Positions 35,301 through 42,761 of a stretch of 64,000 nt of DNA are shown here, piece by piece. The stretch's first letter is position 1; each line of letters starts with the position of its first letter. Location of the stretch: assembly GCF_042752395.1 (NCBI RefSeq), contig NZ_JBHYXZ010000032.1:1-64000 (forward strand). Reading direction: 5' to 3'. A program made the translations under genes and the position numbers. The stretch comes from Actinosynnema sp042752395. GTDB lineage: Bacteria > Actinomycetota > Actinomycetes > Mycobacteriales > Pseudonocardiaceae. The notes under the pieces were generated by a model. That model made no database searches. It saw only the letters and a program-made list of their open reading frames with translations, and was not told where the DNA came from.

Positions 35301-37708
35301 AGCCGGTTGGCCAGCGCCAGCAGCCCCTCGCCGACCTCGGCGGGCACGGTGAACTCCGCCATGGCCATGTCCGGCTCGGCCGTGGCGGGGCCGCCCAGCG
35401 GCAGGGCGCCCGCCGTGACGTCGTCGAGCAGGTCGGTCCAGAACGCGCGGTGGGCGTCGTCGGCGAGCGCGGCGCGTTCGAGGGCGACGAACTCGCGGAA
35501 GCGGGCACGGGGCGGCGGCGGCACCTCGCGGTCGTGGCCGAGCGCCCGGACGTAGAGGGTGAGCAGCTCGGCGAACAGCGACCGGCCGCTCCAGCCGTCC
35601 ATGATCGCGTGGTGCTCGACGATCCACAGCTGCGCCTCGTCGTCGGCGCGGCGCTGGACGTGGAAGCGGATCAGCGGCGGGCGGGTCCAGTCGAACGGCC
35701 TGGCCCGCTCGGCGCGGAACCGCGCGGCCACGGCCGCCTCCACGTCGACCGCGCCGCGCAGGTCCTCGAACGTGAGCGGGGTGGGCACGTCGGCGTGCAC
35801 GAGCTGCACCGGCTCGGTGAACCCGGCCACCGCGAACGACGTGCGCAGCACCTCGTGCCGGGCGAGCAGGGCCGTCACGGCCTCGCGCCACGCGGCCTCG
35901 GAGTGCTCCGCCCTCAGGTGGTAGGTGGCGACGTTGTGGTAGAGCTGCTCGGAGTCGGCCGACTCGCTGTGGTAGAGCATCCCCGCCTGCAACGCCGACA
36001 GCGGGTAGGCGTCGACCACGTCGTCGCCGATCAGCTCCCGGTCGGCGGGCGTGAGCAGGTCCAGGCGGCCGTCCTCGGCGGTGTCGCCCGACTCGACCAG
36101 CGTGGTGCGCGGCGCGAGTTCGCGGATCGTCTGGTGCAGCACGAGGTCGGTGACCTTGATGCCGAGGCCGTGCTCGCGGGCCCGGGCCAGCAGCTGCACG
36201 CTGCGGATCGAGTCGCCGCCGAGCTCGAAGTAGTTGTCGTCGATGCCGACCGGATCGCGCCCGAGCACCTGCGCCCAGATGCCCGCCAGCACGGCCTCCA
36301 CCGCGTTGGTCGGCGCGGCGTACGGCGCCGGCTCGTCCCAGTCGTCCACTTCGGACTGCCGCGGGCGGCCGGCGGCCGGGGCGAGCGGCCGGTCCGGGTC
36401 GGCGGCCACCTCCTCCAGCAGCCGGGCGTAGCGCTCGGCGAACCGGCCCACCTGCTCGGCGGTGAACAGGTCCGACCGGTACTCGAAGTTCGCGCCCGCG
36501 CCGCGCCCGCGGTCGGTGACCTCCAGGCTGAGCGGGAACTTCGCCGTGCCCGAGTCGAGCAGGAACGGCGTGAAGCCGACCCCGGCGGCCGTGCGGGCGC
36601 CGTCCCCCGGCTCGAAGAAGGTGAACAGCACCTGGAAGACCGGGTGGCGGTCGCCCGCGCGCGGCGGCTTCACCTCCTCCACCACCAGCTCGAACGGCAC
36701 GTCCTGGTTGGCGAAGGCGTCCAGCGCGGTGTCGCGCACGCGGTGGAGCACATCGCGGAACGTCGGGTCGTCGTCCAGCCGGACGCGCACCGCCAGCGTG
36801 TTGACCAGGAAGCCGACCGTGCCCGCGAACTCGGGCCGGGCGCGGTTGGCCGACACCGTGCCGACGATGACGTCGTCCACGCCGGACAGCTCGCGCAGCA
36901 GCACCTGGAAGGCCGCCAACCCCACCATGAACAGCGTCGCCCCGGTCTCGGCGGCCAGCTCCCGCAGCCGCTCCACCGCGCCGGTCGGCAGGTCGAACGG
37001 CAGGTCCGCGCCCGAGGGCGGGCCGCCCGCGCCCTCGCCGGGCAGCTCCAGCACGGGCAGCGGGTGCGCCAGCACGGCGCGCCAGTGCGCGAGCTGCGCC
37101 GCCGCGGCGGGCCCGGCCAGCCACTCGTCCTGCCAGCCGGAGTAGTCGGCGTACTGGAACTCGGGCTCGGGCAGGTCGGGCTCGCGGCCCGCGGCGTGCG
37201 CCGCGTAGCCCTCGACCACCTCGTGGAACACGAGGTCGGCCGACCAGCCGTCGCACACGATGTGGTGCATGGTCAGCACCAGCACCGCTTCGGTCCTGCC
37301 CGGGCGCAGCAGCGCGACCCGGAACAGCGGCCCGCGCTCCAGGTCGAACGGCCGCGCCGCCTCACGGGCCACCCGGTCGTCGGCCCAGCCGGGGCCGTCG
37401 ACCGCACCCGGCCGCGCCACCGTGAACTCGGGCTCCGCCACCGGGTCCACCACCTGCGCCAGCTCACCGTCGACGAGCGCGAAGCGGGTGCGCAGCGCCT
37501 CGTGCCGGGCGACCACGTCGGCGACGGAACGGCGCAGCGCGGCCTCGTCCACGTCACCGGTCAGCCGGTAGCACAGCGGCACGTGGTAGGTCGGCGCGTC
37601 GCCGACCACCTGCTGCACGAAGAACATCTGGTACTGCGCCCGCGACGCCGGGAACACGTAGACGCCCGCCGTCGAACCCGGGTCGGCGCTCATCCGGTCG
37701 GTGCTCAT
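32345..37708 (-). CDS. NRPS2: C-PCP-C-A-PCP-TE, terminal serine module
   Basis: 1787 aa, ATG 37708 overlapping the stop of the aldolase-like gene. C1 (LCL-like; HHIVCDGWS ~150), PCP1 with no A domain before it (YFELGGDSIRSVQ, Ser ~498), C2 (~540-960; starts AYPLSALQAGMLYHS; HHAIMDGWS ~701), A (TSGSTGRPKG ~1153), PCP2 (GELGGHSLKA, Ser ~1521), TE (GWSFGAVV, Ser ~1645; late His in DHFSLV). The A code reads D-V-W-H-F-S-L-V-D-K, a serine code. The first module needs an amino acid loaded in trans. C2 has the N-terminal motif of DCL/dual-type C domains and PCP1 has GGDS, yet there is no separate E domain. The TE releases the peptide by hydrolysis or cyclisation. Confidence 0.93.
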   Translation of the reverse strand: MSTDRMSADPGSTAGVYVFPASRAQYQMFFVQQVVGDAPTYHVPLCYRLTGDVDEAALRRSVADVVARHEALRTRFALVDGELAQVVDPVAEPEFTVARPGAVDGPGWADDRVAREAARPFDLERGPLFRVALLRPGRTEAVLVLTMHHIVCDGWSADLVFHEVVEGYAAHAAGREPDLPEPEFQYADYSGWQDEWLAGPAAAAQLAHWRAVLAHPLPVLELPGEGAGGPPSGADLPFDLPTGAVERLRELAAETGATLFMVGLAAFQVLLRELSGVDDVIVGTVSANRARPEFAGTVGFLVNTLAVRVRLDDDPTFRDVLHRVRDTALDAFANQDVPFELVVEEVKPPRAGDRHPVFQVLFTFFEPGDGARTAAGVGFTPFLLDSGTAKFPLSLEVTDRGRGAGANFEYRSDLFTAEQVGRFAERYARLLEEVAADPDRPLAPAAGRPRQSEVDDWDEPAPYAAPTNAVEAVLAGIWAQVLGRDPVGIDDNYFELGGDSIRSVQLLARAREHGLGIKVTDLVLHQTIRELAPRTTLVESGDTAEDGRLDLLTPADRELIGDDVVDAYPLSALQAGMLYHSESADSEQLYHNVATYHLRAEHSEAAWREAVTALLARHEVLRTSFAVAGFTEPVQLVHADVPTPLTFEDLRGAVDVEAAVAARFRAERARPFDWTRPPLIRFHVQRRADDEAQLWIVEHHAIMDGWSGRSLFAELLTLYVRALGHDREVPPPPRARFREFVALERAALADDAHRAFWTDLLDDVTAGALPLGGPATAEPDMAMAEFTVPAEVGEGLLALANRLKVSVRVVLLAAHLRVMSLLSGRDDVVTGVVYHGRGEQTDGDRVLGLFLNTVPFRVRLADGTWADLVRQVAGTDLAIQPHRRFPLAELQRAHGGEPLFETFFNYTHFHVSRDQPSGDVLELLDEDSVVPTNFPFGAEFFRDAETGEIAIGLRHDRTRLDTGQVERARDYYLAALHALVADPDGSHIDAELRPERERAQLAAWNDTDRHYDRPHLLHALTRGEPDAPAVRFEDTVLTYREFEARANRLAHRLVALGVGPGTFVGVSAARSVELVVALHAVVRAGGAYLPLDPDNPPARIREMVDQARPVVLLADGDLPGAHRLDVPADQPDTPPETAVTPDDPAYLIFTSGSTGRPKGVVVSHRAIANRLLWMQDEYPIGPDDRVLQKTPYSFDVSVWEFFWPLMTGACLVVARPDGHRDPAYLTRLVREAGVTVLHFVPSMLRAFLDDDGVPACTSLRRVFASGEALPHDLQQRFFATHPAELVNLYGPTEAAVDVSHWRCRDDGRAVVPIGRPIANVRLHVLDARRRPVPLGVTGELHIGGVGLADGYVGRPDLTAERFVDGLYRTGDLARRLPGGELEYLGRADDQVKVRGFRVEPAEVEAVLGGHDGVRECAVVARDGALAAFFVGDADPAALRAFLLDRLPEHMVPQLWQSVDAIPLSPHGKVDRKALAAVEVRRDRPSAVEPATEAERVLLELWRDVLGVEDVGVLDTFGELGGHSLKALRLLTAVRKRFGRALPVTELLDGGTVRSIAARLTDGGAGVDDRPRLHLLRPGLDGTPVVLVHPAGGTLLAYRALVEAIDPRHPVHGVSAAARPAASVGETAAAYLDLLRDLPRHHLAGWSFGAVVAHEMAVRAPDRVASLTMVDPSYPGQYDPDDADGADLAEQLRRELGDDHGRDADALLAVFEANVRAHARHRPGRHGGDAVFVQGEENREHDSAGHWARHVTGRFTVHDLPADHFSLVRPPHAAAVAALLDLDGGGRA

Positions 37709-38745
37709 CCGCGCGGCCCTCGCTCCACCACGGCGCGGACCACCGCCACCGCCCGGTCCACGTCGGCCTCCGTCACGCCGGAGTGCGTGACGGCGCGGAT
37801 GCGCCCGTGGCCCAGCTCGCCCACGGCCAGGCCCTCGGCTGCGGCGGCGGCCACGAACGCCTGCCAGCTGAACCCGTGCACGCGGAACATCACGATGTTG
37901 GTCTGCACCTGCGCGGGGTCCACTTCGACGCCGTCCACACCGGCCAGCCCCTCGGCGAGCCGGCGGGCGTTGGCGTGGTCCTCGGCGAGCCGGTGGGCGT
38001 TGGTGATGGCGAGGATGCCCGCCGCCGCGATCACCCCGGCCTGGCGCATCCCCCCGCCCAGCAGCTTGCGCAGCCGCCGCACCGCGGTGATGAACTCCGC
38101 CGGGCCGGCGACGATCGAGCCGATGGGCGCGCCCAGGCCCTTGGACAGGCAGAACTGCACGGAGTCGACGTGCTCGGCGATCCGCGCGACCGGCACGCCC
38201 GACGCCACGGCGGCGTTGAACACCCGCGCGCCGTCCAGGTGCACGGCGACCCCGCGCTCGTCGGCGAACCGCCGCACCTCCGCCAGGTAGCCCGGTGGCA
38301 GCACCTTGCCGCCCGCCCGGTTGTGCGTGTCCTCCAGGCAGATCAGCGCGGGGAGCGCGAACTGCGGGTCGTCCGGGTCGTCGGGGAAACCGCGGGCCAG
38401 GTCGTCCAGGGCCAGCGTGCCGTCGGCGGCGGTGCGGACCGGCTCGTAGACCACCCCGCCCACCACGGCCGCGCCGCCGGCCTGGTAGATGTGGATGTCG
38501 GACTCGTCGCCCACGAGCACCTTCGCGCCGCGCGGGGCGTGCGCCATGATCGCGGTGAGGTTCGCCATGGTGCCGCTGGGCGTGAGGCACGCCGCCTGCT
38601 TGCCGAGCGTGGCGGCGGCCAGCTCCTCCAGCTCGCGCACGGTCGGGTCCTCGCCGTACACGTCGTCGCCCAGCGGCGCGGCGACCATCGCCTTGAGCAT
38701 GTCCGGGGTGGGCAGGGTGAAGGTGTCGCTGCGCAGCTCGATCAC
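37705..38745 (-). CDS. PLP-dependent threonine aldolase/beta-eliminating lyase family
   Basis: 346 aa from a GTG (38745) overlapping the previous stop. Typical low-specificity threonine aldolase start (IELRSDTFTLPTPDML), PYGED-type loop (DDVYGEDPT), PLP Lys in FCLSKGLGAPIGS (~205). These fold-type I enzymes cleave or form beta-hydroxy-alpha-amino acids from glycine and an aldehyde. In this operon it might build a beta-hydroxy amino acid, supply L-allo-threonine for diaminobutyrate formation, or adjust threonine stereochemistry. No residue tells these apart. Confidence 0.88.
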   Translation of the reverse strand: MIELRSDTFTLPTPDMLKAMVAAPLGDDVYGEDPTVRELEELAAATLGKQAACLTPSGTMANLTAIMAHAPRGAKVLVGDESDIHIYQAGGAAVVGGVVYEPVRTAADGTLALDDLARGFPDDPDDPQFALPALICLEDTHNRAGGKVLPPGYLAEVRRFADERGVAVHLDGARVFNAAVASGVPVARIAEHVDSVQFCLSKGLGAPIGSIVAGPAEFITAVRRLRKLLGGGMRQAGVIAAAGILAITNAHRLAEDHANARRLAEGLAGVDGVEVDPAQVQTNIVMFRVHGFSWQAFVAAAAAEGLAVGELGHGRIRAVTHSGVTEADVDRAVAVVRAVVERGPRG

Positions 38746-41018
38746 TGGTCGCCCTCCGACTCGATGCGGGTGTCGATCCGGCCGAGCGCGGCGGTGAGCG
38801 CGGCGTCGACCTCCTCCGGGCTCGCGGCGCGGGCGATGACGTAGCCCAGGCGGTCGTAGGCGTTGGCGGGCGGGCGCACGGTCGCGCCGACCCGGGCGGT
38901 GACGGTCACCTCGACCACCCCGGGCACGGCGCGGGCGGCGGCCACCCCGTCGACCCCGCGCAGCACGCCGTGCTCCGGCGCGAGCAGGAACGCGATGCCC
39001 GCGTGCCCGGTGTCCCCCGCGGCCAGCTCCGGTGGCAGGCCGGCGCCCACGCGCAACTGCTGCTCCAGCAGCTGCACCCCGGTGGCCAGGCGGATCAGCT
39101 CGGGGATCATGCCGCCGGCGAGCCTCGGGTTCACCTCCACCACGGCCGGGCCGCGCTCGGTCAGCACGACCTCGGTGTGCGTGGCCCCCAGCGTCATCCC
39201 GGCCGCCTCGACCGCCCGCCGGGCGGCGTCGGCGAGCGCGTCGGCGTCCGCGGGGTCGAGCGGCGCGGGGAAGAGGTGCCGGTGCTCCACGAAGTGCGGC
39301 CCGCCGGTGACGGACTTGCGCGTGACGCCGACCAGGTGCGACTCGCCCGCCCAGCCGAACAGCTCCACGCTGAACTCCGGGCCGCGCGCGTACTGCTCGA
39401 CCAGCACGCGGCGGGCGGTCGGCAGGCCGCGGACGTTCTCCCGCACCGCCAGCACGCGTTCGGCCGCCGCGGCGACCTGCGCGGTGTCGTGGCACAGCAC
39501 CACGAGGTTGGAGCCGGAGTCGTCCACGGGCTTCACCACGCACGGCAACCCGACGTCGGCGACCGCCGCGGCCACGGCGTCCGCCGTCACCGGCTCGTCC
39601 AGCACCGCGTACCGGGGCTGCGGCACACCCTCCTCGGCCAGGCGGCGGCGCAGCAGCGACTTGTCGCGGCACGTGCGCACCGCGTCCACCGGGTTGCGCG
39701 GCAGGCCCAGCCAGGCGGCGAGGTCGGCCACGGCGGGGGCGTAGAAGTCGCTGGTGCTCACCACCCCGGCCACCTCCTCGCGCCGGAACCGGTCCTGCAC
39801 GGCGGTGCGCAGCGCGCTCGGCGAGTTCGTGTCGCACACCAGCACCTCGGCTCCGGTGGCGGCCAGCCCCGCGTACCGCTCGGGCTTGCCGGTCAGCAGC
39901 ACCGGCCGCAGGCCCAGGCCGGCGGTGAGGTCCAGCGCGAGCATCCCCGTGCCGGTGGTGTTGGCCTCCACGAACACCAGGTGCCGGTCGAGGTCCCGGC
40001 CGCTCTTGTTCACCGACCGGGACCACCGGTCGACCTCGGTGCCGTAGTCGACCTGCTCGGGCGCGTCGGCCACGGCCAGGTCGGCCAGCCCGGACGAGGC
40101 CCAGTACTCGTCGCTGTAGACGGTGTCGGCGTAGCGGTCGCCGCGGTCGGGGAAGATGCCCACGATGCGGGTGCCCGGCTCGGCGCGCGACGCCACGTCG
40201 GTGAGCACCCGGTAGACCGAGCCGGACGTGTTGCCCGCGAAGATCTGCTGCTCGGCCGCCAGCGCCCGGGTCGCCGCGAACGCCTCGTGGTCGTTCAGCC
40301 AGTGCACCTCGTCGACCAGGGTGCGGTCGAGGTTCTTGGGCAGCAGGCTGTTGCCCAGGCCGCTCTGCCGCCGGCGCGGCTCGTCGGGCTGGTCGAACAG
40401 GGCGCTGCCGACGCAGTCCACGCCCACCACGTGCAGGTCCGGCAGGCTCTCCCGCAGGGCGCGCGACGTGCCGCACAGCGAGCCGCCGCTGCCGACGGAC
40501 CCGACCAGCACGTCGACCGAGCCGAGGTCGTCCAGCACCTCGCGGGCCAACTTGCGGTACGCGCCGGGGTTGTCGGGGTTGCTGTACTGCTGCGGCCAGA
40601 ACGCGCCGGGCAGGTCGGCCATCAACCGCTCCAACGCCTCCAGGCGCGCGCTCTGCCAGCCGTGCGAGGTCATCGCCTCCACGACGTGCACCCGGCACCC
40701 GAGGGCGCGCAGCTTCGCGAGCGTCATCCGGTCGATGCGCGGGTCGGTGACGATGTGCACCGGGTGGCCGAGGGCGGTGCCGACCAGCGCCACGCCGAGC
40801 GCCATCGTGCCCGACGAACTCTCCACGATGTGCGCGCCGTCGGCGAGCGCGCCGACCCGCTTGGCCTCCAGCACGATGTTCGCGGCCACGCGGTCCTTCA
40901 TGCCGAACAGGTTCTGGAGTTCCAGCTTGGCGTAGACCTCGACCCCCTCGGCCGCGGGCACGCGCAGGCGCACCAGCGGCGTGTGGCCGATCGCGTCGGT
41001 GATGTCGTCGAAGATCAT
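38742..41018 (-). CDS. Fusion: PLP cysteine-synthase-like enzyme + ATP-grasp ligase
   Basis: 758 aa, ATG at 41018, 26 bp after the lyase gene. Residues ~1-335 are a cysteine-synthase/SbnA/DabA-like fold-type II enzyme: PLP Lys in LFGMKDRVAAN, substrate loop ESSSGTMALGVA, phosphate loop GSVGSGGSLCG. Residues ~340-758 are an ATP-grasp ligase: preATP domain (LVFVEANTTGTG), PCVVKPVDDSGSNLV, catalytic end AVVEVNPRLAGGMIPELI. The first half should replace the phosphate of O-phosphothreonine (or phosphoserine) with an amino donor such as aspartate. The ATP-grasp half would activate a carboxylate and ligate it to an amine; its role is open (peptide bond in trans, or protection of the adduct). Confidence 0.88.
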   Translation of the reverse strand: MIFDDITDAIGHTPLVRLRVPAAEGVEVYAKLELQNLFGMKDRVAANIVLEAKRVGALADGAHIVESSSGTMALGVALVGTALGHPVHIVTDPRIDRMTLAKLRALGCRVHVVEAMTSHGWQSARLEALERLMADLPGAFWPQQYSNPDNPGAYRKLAREVLDDLGSVDVLVGSVGSGGSLCGTSRALRESLPDLHVVGVDCVGSALFDQPDEPRRRQSGLGNSLLPKNLDRTLVDEVHWLNDHEAFAATRALAAEQQIFAGNTSGSVYRVLTDVASRAEPGTRIVGIFPDRGDRYADTVYSDEYWASSGLADLAVADAPEQVDYGTEVDRWSRSVNKSGRDLDRHLVFVEANTTGTGMLALDLTAGLGLRPVLLTGKPERYAGLAATGAEVLVCDTNSPSALRTAVQDRFRREEVAGVVSTSDFYAPAVADLAAWLGLPRNPVDAVRTCRDKSLLRRRLAEEGVPQPRYAVLDEPVTADAVAAAVADVGLPCVVKPVDDSGSNLVVLCHDTAQVAAAAERVLAVRENVRGLPTARRVLVEQYARGPEFSVELFGWAGESHLVGVTRKSVTGGPHFVEHRHLFPAPLDPADADALADAARRAVEAAGMTLGATHTEVVLTERGPAVVEVNPRLAGGMIPELIRLATGVQLLEQQLRVGAGLPPELAAGDTGHAGIAFLLAPEHGVLRGVDGVAAARAVPGVVEVTVTARVGATVRPPANAYDRLGYVIARAASPEEVDAALTAALGRIDTRIESEGDQ

Positions 41019-41044
41019 TCTCGGCTGCTCCCCCGGTTCCGCCG

Positions 41045-42505
41045 CTACCCGATGTCCCGCGCGCGGTCGAGCCTGGCGCGCCGTGCCGCCCACTCCCCCT
41101 CCAGCGCGGCGTGCTCCACGGCCTGCGCGTCGAGTTCGGCCGCGACGGCGTCCGGGTGCGCGGACCCGGCGGTCGGCGTGGCCCGCAGGCTGCGGTCGGT
41201 GTCGAACGCCTCGGCCAGCAACCCGCCCGGCTCGGCCACGACGTACCCGGCCTCGGTCGCGATGCGGGTCAGCAGCGCCGCGTCGGGCTCGGTCGGCGGC
41301 AGGCCCGCGTCGAGCGCCGCCACCACGTACCGGCCGGCCAGCACCTGGGCCTGCCGCCACGGCACGCCCGCGTGCAGGGTCAGCGAGGTGGCCAGTGCGA
41401 AACCGCCCAGGTACTCCCGCTCGCACGCCGCGCGCATCCGGTCGGCCCTGAACTCCAACCGCCGGAGCACGGCGGTCAGCAGCCGCACCACGGACCGGGC
41501 CGTGTCGAGCGCGTCGTACAGCTGGGCGCCGGCCTCCTTGGACACCTCGACCAGGTTCGTGTACGGCGTGCCGCGCTGCCCCAGCACGGCGTCCACGTGG
41601 CACGAGGTGAGGTGCGCGGTGCGACCCCGGATGCGTTCCAGCACCGGGAAGTTCTTCTTCTGCGGCATCGCCGAGGAGATCCCGCTCAGCTCGTCGGGCA
41701 GGTCGACGAAGCCGAACCCGGCGCCGGCCCACGTGATCAGGTCGGTGGCGAACCGGCTCGTGGCCACGCCGAACAGGGACAGCTCGGCGGTGATCTCGGC
41801 GGCCCACGCCCGGGACGCCACGTCGGTGAGCGCGTTGCGCCCGGCCCCGGCGAACCCGAGCAGGCGCGCCATCCGGTCGCGGTCCCACGGCAGGTTCTGG
41901 CCGGTCATCGCGCCCGCGCCGAGCGGGCAGGCGTCGATGCCGTCGTAGGTGGCCAGCAGCCGGCGGCCGGTGTGCAGCAGGCGGCCGGACTGCGCGGCCA
42001 GGTAGAAGCCGGGCGTCATCACCTGCGCCGCCTGGTAGTGGGTGTGCCCCGGCATCGGGCTGGTCAGGTTCGCCGCGGCCAGGTCGTGCGCCGCGGTGGT
42101 GAGCCCGAGCAACCCCTCGCCCAGGTCGACCAGGCGTTCGCGGGCGAACATCAGCTGCGCGCACGCCTGGAGGTCGTTGCGGCTGCGGTCCACGTGCCAG
42201 TGCGGCACGGGCCGGGACAGCCGGGCCTCGACGTGCCGCTCGACGGCGAAGGCGACGTCGGACAGGTTCACCCGCGGGTCGGCGGTCAGCGTGTCCGGGC
42301 CGATCCCGGCGAGCAGCGCGTCCACGTCGTCCGCCTGCGCGGGCGTGAGCACCCCCATCCGCCGGTACTCGGCCACGAGCACCCGTTCGACCGCCACGTA
42401 GTGCGGCAGCAGGTGGCGGACCTCCCGCTCGAACTGCGGGCGCAGCACCTCGTCGTGGAGCAGGTCGGCCGGGTTCGCGGCCAGCCGACCGGTCAGCGCC
42501 GTCAC
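41045..42505 (-). CDS. Argininosuccinate lyase-like enzyme (DabB type)
   Basis: 486 aa from a GTG (42505) overlapping the MbtH stop. Fumarase/aspartase superfamily with RSRNDLQACAQLMF, TSPMPGHTHYQAAQV, and the signature loop SSAMPQKKNFPVLE holding the catalytic Ser. Primary-metabolism ArgH has GSSxMPxKxNP; here one residue separates the Asn and Pro (KKNFP). In the proposed diaminobutyrate route this enzyme would release fumarate from the aspartate adduct made by the synthase encoded next door, leaving the free amine. Confidence 0.88.
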   Translation of the reverse strand: MTALTGRLAANPADLLHDEVLRPQFEREVRHLLPHYVAVERVLVAEYRRMGVLTPAQADDVDALLAGIGPDTLTADPRVNLSDVAFAVERHVEARLSRPVPHWHVDRSRNDLQACAQLMFARERLVDLGEGLLGLTTAAHDLAAANLTSPMPGHTHYQAAQVMTPGFYLAAQSGRLLHTGRRLLATYDGIDACPLGAGAMTGQNLPWDRDRMARLLGFAGAGRNALTDVASRAWAAEITAELSLFGVATSRFATDLITWAGAGFGFVDLPDELSGISSAMPQKKNFPVLERIRGRTAHLTSCHVDAVLGQRGTPYTNLVEVSKEAGAQLYDALDTARSVVRLLTAVLRRLEFRADRMRAACEREYLGGFALATSLTLHAGVPWRQAQVLAGRYVVAALDAGLPPTEPDAALLTRIATEAGYVVAEPGGLLAEAFDTDRSLRATPTAGSAHPDAVAAELDAQAVEHAALEGEWAARRARLDRARDIG

Positions 42506-42720
42506 GCCACGCCCTGGGACATCTTCCGCCGCAGGCTCAACGGGCGCATGTCCGTCCAGACCTCGGCGATGTGGGCCAAACACGCGTCCTTCGTGCCGGT
42601 GACCCCCTCGGCACGCCACCCCGCCGGGACCTCCCGGTCGGCGGGCCACACCGAGTACTGCTCCTCGTCGTTCACCACGACCGCGTAGGCGCGGGTGTCC
42701 TCGTCCTCGCGATCGGCCAT
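42502..42720 (-). CDS. MbtH-like protein
   Basis: 72 aa from ATG 42720, preceded by GGAGGAAGGGG. The MbtH core is clear: VVVNDEEQYSVWPADREVPAGW, then the TKDACLAHIAEVWTDMRP block with its conserved tryptophans. The frame is open upstream to a GTG at 42765 overlapping the A-PCP stop, but 72 residues fit the family and the site. MbtH proteins bind A domains and are needed for their folding or activity; this one should serve the several A domains of the cluster. Confidence 0.93.
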   Translation of the reverse strand: MADREDEDTRAYAVVVNDEEQYSVWPADREVPAGWRAEGVTGTKDACLAHIAEVWTDMRPLSLRRKMSQGVA

Positions 42721-42761
42721 GCCGTCCACCCCTTCCTCCGTCGTCATCCGGTCCTCGGCGG

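Noticed and set aside
32396..38290. A ~1960-codon open frame opposite NRPS2
   Set aside because: Same reason: shadow of a motif-complete NRPS, no recognisable fold, no start site.
41045..42505. Primary-metabolism argininosuccinate lyase (argH)
   Set aside because: It overlaps MbtH in an NRPS operon with no arg genes, and its signature loop is altered.
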